Shown here: in pieces, positions 34,492-45,189 of the stretch
Layout of the letters: every line of letters starts with the position of its first letter
How positions within the stretch are numbered: the first letter of the stretch is position 1
Assembly (NCBI GenBank): GCA_014529385.2
Contig: CM043960.1
Coordinates: 70,557,410 to 70,621,409, forward strand
Reading direction: 5' to 3'
From: Adiantum capillus-veneris
Lineage: Eukaryota; Streptophyta; Polypodiopsida; Polypodiales; Pteridaceae
DNA: 64,000 nucleotides
The notes under the pieces: model-generated
Told to the model about the DNA's origin: nothing
What the model saw: the letters and a program-made list of their open reading frames with translations, nothing else
Database searches by the model: none
Program-made: the position numbers and the translations under genes

Positions 34492-36555
34492 TTGGAAAAA
34501 ATTGGGATCAAAAGCCTGTTAAGGTTTCTGGAAAAAGAGCTAGATGAGATCGCGAAGCCTAGATCAAATGTAAGACCGGTACCTCTGAACAAAGTAGGAG
34601 AGTACTGTGAAGGAGAAGATGGTAATGCCACTTTGCCTGTCGAGTACAATGGGATTGAAACAAAAGCTATACTTGACAGCGGAGCAGAAATTGCCATAGC
34701 AACAAAATGAATATGGGAGAAATGGGGTAGGCCCGCCTTTAGAACAACCAGAATAAAATTAAAGTTAGCAGATGGGCATGTGGAAAGACCCATGGGATTG
34801 CTAGAAGCGATAGTGGTGTCTTCTTGTGGTATAGAGTATGCACATACTTTTGCCATAGTTGACTTTGGTAAGAAAAATAACTATGAAATCATCCTTGGAA
34901 GACCATTCATGAGGCAACTCAAGATGGTACAAGATTGGGGTTATGATTATCTATACTTGAGACATGTTGAAACCACAACACGTGTAAATATGAGAAATCA
35001 TAGTTATCAAGATGTAACTAGAACGCCCGTGGAAGATTTTGATTCTACAACACAAAGTGGATCAACAGACCATCCGTGGATGGGCAAAAAGAAAGAAATC
35101 TGGATGTGCAGAGCATCGGAGTGTAGTGACTTTGGGAGAAATGAGAATGCCTTAGAGAGGGTCTTAGAAGATGATGCTTACATAAGAGAACCTTTTCCGG
35201 AAGAGGTGTTAGAACCGCTAGAGTGGACTCAGATATTGGCTACTTTGGATGTCTGTGTTAATGAGACCACACCAAAAAAAATTTGCGATGAGAATGGGTA
35301 TGACATATTCCCCTACTACATGCTAAGGGTTATGGGTGAGACAGATGACGAATCTGAGTATGAGTTCGAAACAGGGTTATCAGCTATGGGGATAACACAA
35401 AACCAGATACCTAGCCCGAATACTGGTCATATAGAAATAGGTGCTCTTTGCAATCAGTGTGCGATAACACACTTGATTACAAACTATCCAACTCGAATGC
35501 ATAGTACAAAGGAGGATCCGCAAGTCAACGAAGCAGAGTTGCAGGAAGAAGGGCTAAGATCCAAAGAATATGCTTCAGGTCCAGCGCCTACAAACAAGCA
35601 ATATGAAGACTTGGAATCAATCAAAGAAGAGGTGCAACAAGTGACAGGAAGTTCAGACACTATTGGTGACATTTCAACAGCTGAAGTCGAGGAAGAAGAG
35701 CCTATGACTCTACAGGAACCAAATGCTGATTTTGTCTCTCCAAAAGACATATCAGAGGAAATGGTGGTCAAGCAGGAGCTAGAACACACAGATGAACTCA
35801 GAAGTGTGAACAATGAAGAAGAAGACGACAAGGAGTCCAGGCCAAAGATTTCTCAAGTCACTCAAGAGAAAACAGGCAATCTAGTACCAAAGAAGATCAA
35901 CTTTTTGCTAAGTGCACAAGACGGAGTCAAGATGAATTTTATGGCAGAAATTGATACAAATTCCACGACTAATGTCATGTCATATGGCATGTGGTTACTT
36001 CTAGGTAAGCCAAAGCTTTATGATATTCAGATAAAGGTAAATCTCTCACCTGAAGTGGATGTTATAAGTATGGGGATTGCAGAATCTACTGTCCAACTAC
36101 ACTCACAGAATGTCAAAGAAAAATTATTGGTGGTAGATTCTCGACAAATTGGAACACACTTGATTTTGTCCAAGCCATGGGCACAAGTCTTTGAAAACGA
36201 GCCTGAATCTTCAACAATGGTCATCACGACAAGCTATCAAGTGGCAACAGAGGTCAAGCCTACAACAGTTCAAAGATTCTTATCTATTAAAAAAGGCAAA
36301 GCTAAAATAAGCCCACAGTCTCTAGCCCAGCCAATGCAAGTGCAAGACAAAGCCTCTACATCAAAAGCCAAACCATCAACAAAACAATGGAAACCCAAGC
36401 AAAAAGTCTATCAACCAAAGTTTCCATCACCCGAAAGTCTCCAAAGGAAGTCAAAACAGGTCAACCAAGTGCTAGTATCCAAGGCACAGATTAAAGTTAA
36501 TGATCCACTTTGGATACAATCACAGGAACAACCTCAACAAGCAAAGGTAACATGA
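34492..36555 (+). pseudogene. Element D protease, linker and second retropepsin-like domain (fossil)
   Basis: First retropepsin at about 34560-34940 (NKVGEYCEGEDGNATLPVEY, ILDSGAEIAIATK, EIILGRPFMRQL). The linker has DVCVNETTPKKICDENGYDI and a zinc-knuckle-like echo, LCNQCAITHLITNYP, near 35450-35490, resembling the third Gag knuckle. An acidic stretch follows (EVEEEEPMTLQEP). A second retropepsin-like domain is at about 35890-36190 (FMAEIDTNSTTNVMSYGMW, then HLILSKPWAQVF). RT, RNase H and integrase, which separate the two proteases in C, are absent. Confidence 0.75.
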
Positions 36556-37442
36556 TGGATCACATCAAGCGAGTCAATTATTGCACATGGCTACAAGAAA
36601 GGAAATTCAGATGTTTGGGTCAACAAGCCCAAGATAACAGCCTGGCGATATCCATCCCATGACAACCACTCAGTCAAGAATCAACAAAGCCGTCAACGTC
36701 AATCACATAACTCAACCAAGAGAAAGGACAAGTGCAAAAAGCAAAAGAGAAGGTCTTCCACTGGACAAACCATACGACAAGTCTGGGTAATGAAATCAGA
36801 ATTCTACCAGACTACCCAACAAAGTCAAGTGAAGATCACCTCCAAGCAAGTCCAAAGGTTCATTCCAGTCGAGTTACTCGAAGCACAAGGATTCTATGAG
36901 GGTAACTTTCAAATCTGGTTACCTAAGGTAGTAGCTTATCAAGGAATCACCCAGGAAAAGCAAGAAACATCAAGAAATCAAGAGCAATGGATCCCTCGTC
37001 AATTACTACAAGAGCAAGGCTTTTACAAAAGTAACAACCATATTTGGAAATTAAAGACAAGGTACCATCAAGTCAAAGAAGAAACAAGGCAAGTGGCAAA
37101 GGAGATCACACCAGGCCCAAGAACAATGTGGGCTCCAAAATCCGAGATGAGGCTCAACAACAAGAAAGATACACGACTCCTTTACAACCTCTTAACAACA
37201 AAAAGAAAGCAATGGTAAATGCGGAGGTCATAGTTTTGAAGAACACTATCTGGAAGAAGAAGACTTCATCAACCATTGCTTCAACATCAATACCTGTCTC
37301 ATCAAGCAACCACAATTTGCTACCAAGGAATGAAGAGCAGATATATGCCAATGTATTGGACAACATGGCATCTCAAACAGAAACTAACGAGAAAGGCCTA
37401 AACATCAAAAGCATATGGAATTGGATTTCAGGCCGTGATTAG
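36556..37442 (+). pseudogene. Element D C-terminal region with repeated QGFY...IW peptide (fossil)
   Basis: Three related peptides in a row: IIAHGYKKGNSDVWVNKP, LLEAQGFYEGNFQIWLPK and LLQEQGFYKSNNHIWKLK (about 36570-37060). A basic Gln/Ser-rich end follows (NTIWKKKTSST near 37245), echoed in C as KWIWKKKENL near 42610. Function unknown. Confidence 0.6.
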
Positions 37443-38683
37443 GTAAGTCCAAGTCGCCATTAAACTTACATGGCATAAGAGTCTAGAGTCGGGCAGCTAA
37501 GACACTAAATGAGCAGAGTGTCAGACCCAAGCTTCAAGTTAATATTTTTCTGTGGTCTATGAGTCTAGCTAATAGGTATAAGCTCAAGCTGGAGAGTTGA
37601 GCATACATAAAGTCATGTCGCTCAGGCTGGAAGAGGTGAGCATAAGAGTCAAAGTCCATATAATATATATGGTGGAGAGGGCGGAGTAGTCCAAAACAAA
37701 AACACTCACGCACTTGACACAGTGAGGAAGAGTGGAGAAAGCTCGACAGCAAAAACCCTTCTTGTGAGTAGTGAAAGCTTTTGAAGCACTCATGCTATAT
37801 GTTTTGCTTGCTACACTAACTCCATGAAGAACCCATCAATACTCTTCTCTTGCACCGCATCTTGTTTAACATGCATAACTCTGTGCAAGCATATAGATGT
37901 CCCATCATTGGACATATGCATTAGGCACTCTTTTTTATTCCACCTATGCACTTACACAAACAAATGATGATGACCAAGCGGAAATAGGTTTTATAAGCCT
38001 TTGCTCAACAGCAATGACTATGACTTCAAGCTACTAACACTTATCCATGTATATCAAGTCCATACTAGTAGCCATATGGCCATATGTACTTAACTCAGGA
38101 TAACTCTATAACATCGGAACCTGAGTACATATAGCCTCGCATTTAATTATGACTAAATACATTTTTTCCCACTGGGTTTTTCCCTTTAGTCTTATCCAGG
38201 TATCCAAGACCTTCATCTTGTACATACGCTACATTTTACTTTTACTCTTTTATTTTTTATAACAACAAAAACAAGAAGAACCACGATATCCCCACACTAC
38301 TAATTGCAAATCTACTAACAATTCAAAAAAGAGAGGACAAAAAACAGCTTGACAAAGCTTCAAGTCAACTTACAGGTACAACTGCGAGATAACAACCACA
38401 GGAAAAGAAAATACTAGAGCTACAATGACAACGACCTGCTGCACCAACAAGTCGATACAACCTCATGCAATTCAAGATACAACAACCAATCGGAGGGGGA
38501 GAGTTCCAGGCTTCAGATACACTATAGGTACAACTTCAAGGCAGCTTTAACATCACGCAAAGCAACCAACTACAGAAGAGGCTGCCACAACAACTTCAAC
38601 CAACACCAAGACATCAAGAACTCGTCAAGGCCAGCAAAGACATAGGGTCTTGTCGAGGACGACAAGAATTCGGAGGGGGAGAG
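37443..38683 (+). other. Element D 3' untranslated region
   Basis: About 1.2 kb without recognisable protein, ending in the polypurine tract. A second GGAGGGGGAGAG-like tract lies at about 38493-38504, also purine-rich and possibly an extra priming tract. Confidence 0.6.
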
Positions 38684-39754
38684 TGTTGAAAGGACGCCCT
38701 TTCAACAACGTTTCCATAAAGATTCCATTAAAGATTCCTCAAAGATTCTATAAAGATTCCACATGAAGATGGTGATGAAGTAATGAAGATGAAGATGGAT
38801 GCTGCAACATGAAGATACAAGTTCATGGACGTCATCGAATATCCCGTTATTATTATTTTGAGCCATTACGGCCACTTTTGTAATGTTTACGGGAACCTCA
38901 TATTTTAAATCGGCACTTGTATTTTGGCCACAGATGCTTGTATAATGAGTAAATCCAACTCAGTTTCTTGTAATTAAGCTATGTAGAAGCCTAGGGACAA
39001 TTCAAGTCATTTGGCCGGACATTGGGATTGAAGGCTTGTAATATAAGCTAAAACCTAAGGCTTTGTAAAAAACACATTACGTTATCTCAATTAATATACA
39101 GTCGTAGGTTCTGCAGCACACAGTAGTGAGCTTCACGCACACACACCATCGCGCACACTAATCACATTGCAGATATGAGAGTAGGAGCGTGTTAGCATCG
39201 AGGAGCTCTCTGCGTCGACGCAAGCAATGCAAGCCGAGGACCACATCGTGAGCCCGCCTGCTACGAGCTATATCTGGTCGTAAGTACCTCAAACAACATC
39301 CGTTCTGAATGATCGAGTAGTCGTTAGAATCAGGGCGAGAAGCTCTTCGTGTTGATGTCTTTGTAGATCAGTTCCGGACACTTTGGAAATTGCTGTTTTG
39401 AGTCTATCGCGACAGCGATTAGAGGTCTTACAGTTATGGTTTTCAGGGTTTAGGTGTTTGGCCACATAGGATATGTCCTTGTGAGTCTTACCCTCCGATT
39501 TTGAGTCATTCCGATATGATTTGAGACTGTTTCGAGCTTGTAGTGTTTCGTAGGATGCGTTGTCTGTTTCTTTGCTTTATGGTAGCGTTGTGGTAGGATT
39601 AGTGACTGTAGAGTGTTGTTCGTGTCTAGCTCAAGGTTGACAACCCAGAGATTTCCTCCATGCCCTAGTCGGGTCAGCTACGTTCTCGGATTGACAGTTT
39701 GTTGGTTTGTGTTCTCGCTATGCTCCATCGTCCGTCGCGGCATACCCGCTAACA
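38684..39754 (+). repeat. Element D 3' LTR
   Basis: 1071 bp. It starts with a perfect 10-bp-stem hairpin TGTTGAAAGG-ACGC-CCTTTCAACA. The partial palindrome GTCTATCGCGACAG at 39402-39415 shares its first 11 bases with the leader palindrome and lies 352 bp before the LTR end, as in the 5' copy. Confidence 0.9.
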
Positions 39755-40280
39755 ACCAGGAGACGAGAAAATTGTTTTTTCTATTTCTGATGCTAGCAGG
39801 CAGCTGAATATGGTAGAAAAAAACTACACAACCACAAAAAGGGGCGGATTAGGAATGATCTATGCCATCAAAAATTATAGACACTATTAGCTAACAAATT
39901 TGTGTTCTTTGTGGACCACCAAGCCTTATTGTACTTGGTCAACAAGACATGCAACACAAGAAGAATAGTGAAATGGTTCATCATTCTTCTGGAATTTGAT
40001 TTCACTGTAGTTGTGAAAAAGGACACCACTCATCAAAGAGAAGATTATTTGTCAATTCAGGAGAACCACCTAAGGGAGTAGATGATGATCTACCAGATGC
40101 ATATTTATTCTCCATGGAAATGATACCTCAATGGTCGGAAAACATGGTATCATTGATGACCATAGCTCAAGTGGATTTGCAAATACCGCTTCCCATTACA
40201 ATTGGATTAATTGAGCAATCAGCTATGTATCAATTACTAGCTGGAAGGTTGTACAAAAGAAATCGTGATGGAATATTACT

Positions 40281-41757
40281 TTGTGCATTAATCCCGAGGA
40301 GAAAACTCAATGCCTTAGTCAAGCACATATTACCATAGTAGGACTTCACTTTGCGGAAGGCCAAACTAGGCAACGGATCTTGAGACTTGGAGTATTTTGG
40401 CCAACTATGAGGAGTGATGTTCACTCATCTGTGAAAAATTATCCCCAATACCAAAAACAAACACCCATACCTCATGTGACATTGTTCCAAATATCACTTG
40501 TTCCTAAAAAATAACTATCTAGTTACTTACTTATCAAGCCGAACATTTCCTGAGGATATGAGTAAACACTGCTAAAGAGCAATTGAAACAAAAGAAAGAG
40601 ACTATGCTCTTATTGGAAACCAATTGTATTAGAGAGGTAAAGATCAACATTTGCGTCTTTGTGCAAATGAAGATGAATATACTCCCATTATAGAATAAGC
40701 ACATGCCAGATTAGTTGGAGGTCACTTTTCGAGTGAGACCACCGCAAGGGAAATCTTAATGGCAGGCATATGGTGGCCAACACTTTTTGCAGATGTCAAA
40801 GAATTTGTTCAAAGGTGTGATGCATGTCAATGAGCTAGAATGCGAACCCGTGTAGATAGCATGCCCTTAAGACCAATGATGGGGGCTAGAGCTTTTGCAA
40901 AATGGGGTATGTACTTTGTCGGGCCAATAAAGCCACCTGCTTATAGAGCCCAAGCTCAATATATCATTATAGCTACGGACTATTTGACCAAGTGGGCCGA
41001 GGCTAAAGCAACTCAAAAGAATAATGCTAGAACCATAGCCGTATTCTTGTATGAGAATGTGCTCACAAGATATGGACTGCCAATAGAAATCGTTAGTGAT
41101 AGGAGAGCTCATTTTCTCAATGAGGTAATTGAGTATTTGCTTAATGAATTTATGGTCTTCCATAACAAATCAGCTTCCTATCACCCACAAGCAAATGGAC
41201 AAGCTGAGCATACAAATAAAATTCTTAGCTCGGTATTGACTAAAGTAGTTAGCTCCAGAAGGATAAATTGGGAAATGAATCTTCATAATGCTCGATGGGC
41301 TTATCAAGTTTCATTCAAAACAGTTTTAAATGCTACACCCTTTAATTTTGTTTATGCTCTTGATGCCATACTGCTAATAAAATTTCTATTGCCGACACTA
41401 AGGGTAGCTAAGGATCTTGAGTGGACTAGACACGAATTGTCAGAGAGACTTGAAGATTTAGAAAATCTTGATGAGCAAAGGCTAACTGTTGTAGCTCACA
41501 TCTATGCACAAAAGCGGAAACAAAAACAATTTTTTGATTTTCATCTAATTACAAAAAACTTCAAAAAAGAGGACTTAGTTTTAATCTATTCCCTTAAGCA
41601 ACACATTCCCAAGTTTAAGAAAAAAGAAAACGGATCGTTTATCATTGAAGATGTATCTCCAAGTGGAGCAGTTAAGTTGTCCACCCTAGATGTCAAACCA
41701 ATGGTTAATTGGATTAGTGGATTCCATTTAAAGAAGTACAATTTGCCACTAACCCGA
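40281..41757 (+). pseudogene. Element C integrase with two zinc-binding-like modules (fossil)
   Basis: Module 1, about 40290-40460: AHITIVGLHFAEGQTRQRIL, LGVFWPTMRSDV. Module 2, about 40655-40835: AHARLVGGHFSSETTAREIL, AGIWWPTLFADVK, RCDACQ. Both resemble the H2C2 region. The core (40840-41300) shows GMYFVGPIKPP, IIATDYLTKWAEAKAT and SASYHPQANGQAEHTNKI; the C-terminal part continues to FHLKKYNLPL. Confidence 0.8.
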
Positions 41758-41972
41758 TGAATTGCTAGAAAAGATGCATGCAGCAAAGCAAAGAAAGATA
41801 AAAAGACAGTAGGATATTGATGAAGCCCAAGAGGAAGCTCGGCTTCGAGTACTTAAAAGAAAAGCTGCTCTCAAGAATCAACAAATACCTATTCCCATCA
41901 ACACTCTAGAACTAGATGACCGACTATGGGAATTACAGAAAGATGCAGTGTCAACAGATGATGAATGGTTAG

Positions 41973-42395
41973 ATGGATCATGGAATGGACCTTCGCATCA
42001 AAGTACAGCTGAAAAATCATAGCACAAATACATTGGTCGATACAAGAGCTCAAGTAAATGCAATCAGTTACTCCACGTACAAGAAAGAAACAAGTCAGTC
42101 TTTAACAGCAGGAATAGCGACTATTAAAGGATGCAACAAGAAACCAACACCGACATTGGGAGTAGTCAACTTAAATGTGATAGTATATGGATGTCCATGC
42201 CCTCATCAATTTGTATGCTTACTAGATGAACACATGAAAGAAAAAATGATTCTTGGAATCTCATGGATGCGGATGTACAAGGTAGTACCAGATTGGGATA
42301 CCAATCAGCTCAAGCTATCACCTAAAGGAAGCGGACATTTGATTGTTCCAATTGCACCCAAGCAAAGAGGAATGGAAAGGAGGTTACCAACATAG
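41973..42395 (+). pseudogene. Element C post-integrase retropepsin-like domain (fossil)
   Basis: VQLKNHSTNTLVDTRAQVNAIS then VVNLNVIVYGCPCPHQFVCL and MILGISWMRMYKVVPDW: the order of a retropepsin fold (DT loop, later ILG). It lies after integrase, where gypsy elements normally have no protease. Compare the second retropepsin-like domain of D. Confidence 0.6.
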
Positions 42396-43096
42396 CAAAT
42401 CACGAAGCAATCAATCTTCTTCATCCTATAAAAAATCAAATGATACAAGTAGAATGCAAGGAGTCAGGAAAATTTGGGTACCAAAAGCATAGCTTAAGGA
42501 CAAGACGATTCAAATTTGGGTGCCCAAAACATCATCTACAGTACCAAAGACGGTTCCAAGGTTGAGAACACAAAGAAGAGCATCTTCGAGTAGGGAACCT
42601 ACAACAAAATGGATTTGGAAGAAAAAGGAAAACTTATCCTCTGCAAACCGTAAAACCAATGAAGCAATGGAGAGTTAAGTCTCAGAAGACTCAACCACAC
42701 CAGTCTGACCAAGACAAACCAAGATACCAATGGCGGGTAAAAGCTCGACAACCAACCATTATTGATACCAACAGCTCAGGAAATCGGCGTGCCAAAGCAT
42801 CTTAATGGTACAATCAAGCAAAGAGCACACAAGCTACAAGATTTTCTCTTTGGAAGACAACAAAAGAAAACCTCGACATCAGAAACCCTTGAGTTAATTA
42901 CTCAAGACCCAACTCTTGCACAACATAATGGTTTTAACTACATTCATCTTCAAAGCATGGTAGAGCCAACCAAAGCTATGCATAGACACAATTGTTCAAC
43001 CCATGCACACAGTCGTCTCGGAGTATGCCATATAGGAGGGGTGGCAGGGAACTAAGTAATTAAGGGAAATGTTTGAAGAAGGAGGAAAAAGTTTGA

Positions 43097-44150
43097 TGTT
43101 AATGTGTGATTTTTTGTAAAATTACCTAACAATGCCCTTACACATCATCAACAGGGGAAATTTAACTAATAACATCTCCCCGATGAGTGTAAATAGTGTA
43201 TATACTATGAGAAAATCATCAAAAAATGATTCTTTTTGTTACTTTTTGTCATTTTTCTTGATATTGGGACTTAAAAATGGAGAAATCCAGCAAAAATAAA
43301 TAAAGCTATGTTGTTCAATGGATTTTATTAATTATTGGATTTTCACTTTTTAGCGCATTTTGTTATTTTCTTTGATTTTTTCAATAAACAGGTCAAAAAT
43401 TAACAATAAATAGCAAATGAGCTCAGATGGAAAAATTGAAGATATGTTGATGATCAAAAGGACAAGGCGGGTAGGCACAAAAAAAATCAATCGAATCGAC
43501 AGATGGAAGCGGGAAGCCTAAATTAGGCGGCGAGGGTCTACTTTCGTAAATTCTTGCAAAATGAACAACCGGAATCCGATTGATGAAATTTTTGAGTCTA
43601 ACATAGATTTCACGGCCTAGTAGGACTAATAGGAGAATTTGGGGAAAAATGGTTTGGGAAGTCCGAGTATAGATATCCAAGGTAGTCTAAAATAACCTCA
43701 TTTCCACTTGTAGCCCTTGGAGAAGAGAGCTTTCGACCTTCTTCACGCGCGATTTCCGGAGTCCACATTCTCCCGTTTACTACGCCGTCTCACATGAGAC
43801 ATGAGGGGTAGGTTCTATTCTTATCAATGATCACTTTTGTATGGTCGGTAGCCAATCTAAGATCAAGGAAAAGACCCTAGAATCCGAGCAGTGTAAGAAG
43901 TCCTACGACCAAAAATCGACCATAGCGGCCTGTCAGCTCAACCAAATCGTACAAGACTTGAGTTGTAACATGCCCCTATATAATAGAAGACTTCTATATC
44001 ACCAGATGACTATTCGGCAGGGGTCGAGGGAGGTACCAAGTAGAAAAGCTAGGTTTTTGTCAGATACCAAAATTGGATTCTGACTTCAGTACAGACAGCT
44101 TATAGACTAGGTCTATACACAATGTACATGAATGGTTTCATAAAAACAAT
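43097..44150. other. Unassigned stretch between C and the E leader
   Basis: AT-rich. It may hold the remains of the C 3' LTR (TGTTA...TAACA foldback at 43097-43130) and the 5' part of E. A compact GC-richer piece at about 43700-43800 (ACGCCGTCTCACATGAGAC...GGGGTAGG) resembles the early leader of large gypsy elements. No primer site was found. No gene recognised. Confidence 0.4.
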
Positions 44151-44472
44151 CAAGGCAAGCTATCGAAAAGCAAAAAACAACTAGAAGGCTACAAAGCGTC
44201 AAATTTGACATATGAAGTCAAATTGACTCCAAATGGGCCAAAATTGGATGGGTAGCTTCAGAACTATGTAGCGGACAAGTCCATAGCTTCAAAAGTGACT
44301 AACCAACTCCACATGCCATCTAGTCACAAAAATCGGTGATTTTAGAGTCAACAAAGCACGAAGTGATGCCGACACGACAAAACTTTACCAGATTCAATTT
44401 AGGACTTGTTTTAGGTGTATTGAATATGTTTAGGTCAAAAAATTATCAAGTTTAGCAAAAAAATTGACTGAT

Positions 44473-45001
44473 GTAAATAATCGTGATTATTTACTTTTGT
44501 ACTTTTTTGGCTTGAAAATGGTACTTTCACTTGACCTATCACTTGTACGCACCTATTACATGCCACCTTTCAAGTATGAGCCAAAATGATCAACAAAAAC
44601 TTAGAAATTGTCAAAAAATGCAAAGAAGTCTTTCCAATCCAATTTTTGAGTTATCTATCACATTTTTTGATCCAAATCACCCAATATCTCATACATCATG
44701 CCTAGAACCAAGTTGCACCAAAAAATTTACATTTTGGTGAAAAAGTTAATAATCGCAATTATCTACTTTCTTGCCAAAATGGGGGAAAATTGAAACTTTG
44801 ACCTAATGGGACCAAAGCACATGATGTCCCAAGCACACTGACCCAGTTTAAGCAAATTTGGATCTCAAAATCTCAAAATCTCTTATTATCTACTGTTTCA
44901 AAAACTGAAAGCCTAAATCTAGCACCATTTCCACCCAGTGCACTCAAATGAGCCCACACTTCACTCAGAGCCCATAAATGCCATGTACTTTGATTATTTA
45001 C
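44473..45001 (+). repeat. Leader palindromes of element E
   Basis: Copy 1, 44473-44494: arms GTAAATAATC and GATTATTTAC around a central GT. Copy 2, 44745-44766: GTTAATAATCG...ATTATCTAC. A half copy, TGATTATTTAC, is at 44991-45001. Each is followed by ACTTTTGT/ACTTTCTTG and later TTTGACCT or TTGACCTA, so these are diverged repeat units of about 240-270 bp. Confidence 0.75.
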
Positions 45002-45189
45002 TTTTGTTGCAAAACTTTGCTTGAACTTTATGATTTTGACCTTTACATGTTTTTATGCATCTATGCATGCTCCAAAATTGATTTGAAGCAAATTGGACTC
45101 AATTTGTCAGCAATTCAGACTCAAGGACATTTTAGAGCGGAATTTGCAGAATTTTCTAACTTTGACACTGTATTCACTTAACAAGATCA

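Larger units (their letters stand above)
27996..39754 (+). mobile_element. Element D: large non-autonomous Ty3/gypsy relative of C
   Basis: 11.8 kb with two 1071-bp LTRs (27996-29066 and 38684-39754), ACCAG duplications on both sides, primer site TTGGCGCCGTTGCCGGGG at 29067, and polypurine tract CGGAGGGGGAGA at 38671-38682. The LTRs differ at about 40 sites by eye (about 4%, mostly transitions), clearly older than TG. The leader (29085-32070) is 3 kb and carries the palindrome array. Coding parts are Gag, spacer, protease and a second retropepsin-like domain. No RT, RNase H or integrase is present. About five breaks. Confidence 0.9.
39755..43096 (+). mobile_element. Element C: Ty3/gypsy, right part (RNase H to 3' end)
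   Basis: Continues RNase H after D (KIVFSISDASRQLNMVEKNY, about 39767-40090). Then two integrase zinc-binding-like modules, the integrase core, a post-integrase retropepsin-like domain, and a basic tail. It ends near a purine-rich GAAGGAGGAAAAAGTTTGA and TGTTAATG at 43097, a possible start of the 3' LTR. Broken in many places. Confidence 0.8.

Noticed and set aside
39613-39807. 64-codon frame MLFVSSSRLTTQRF...
   Set aside because: Runs across the end of the D 3' LTR into C; no family resemblance.
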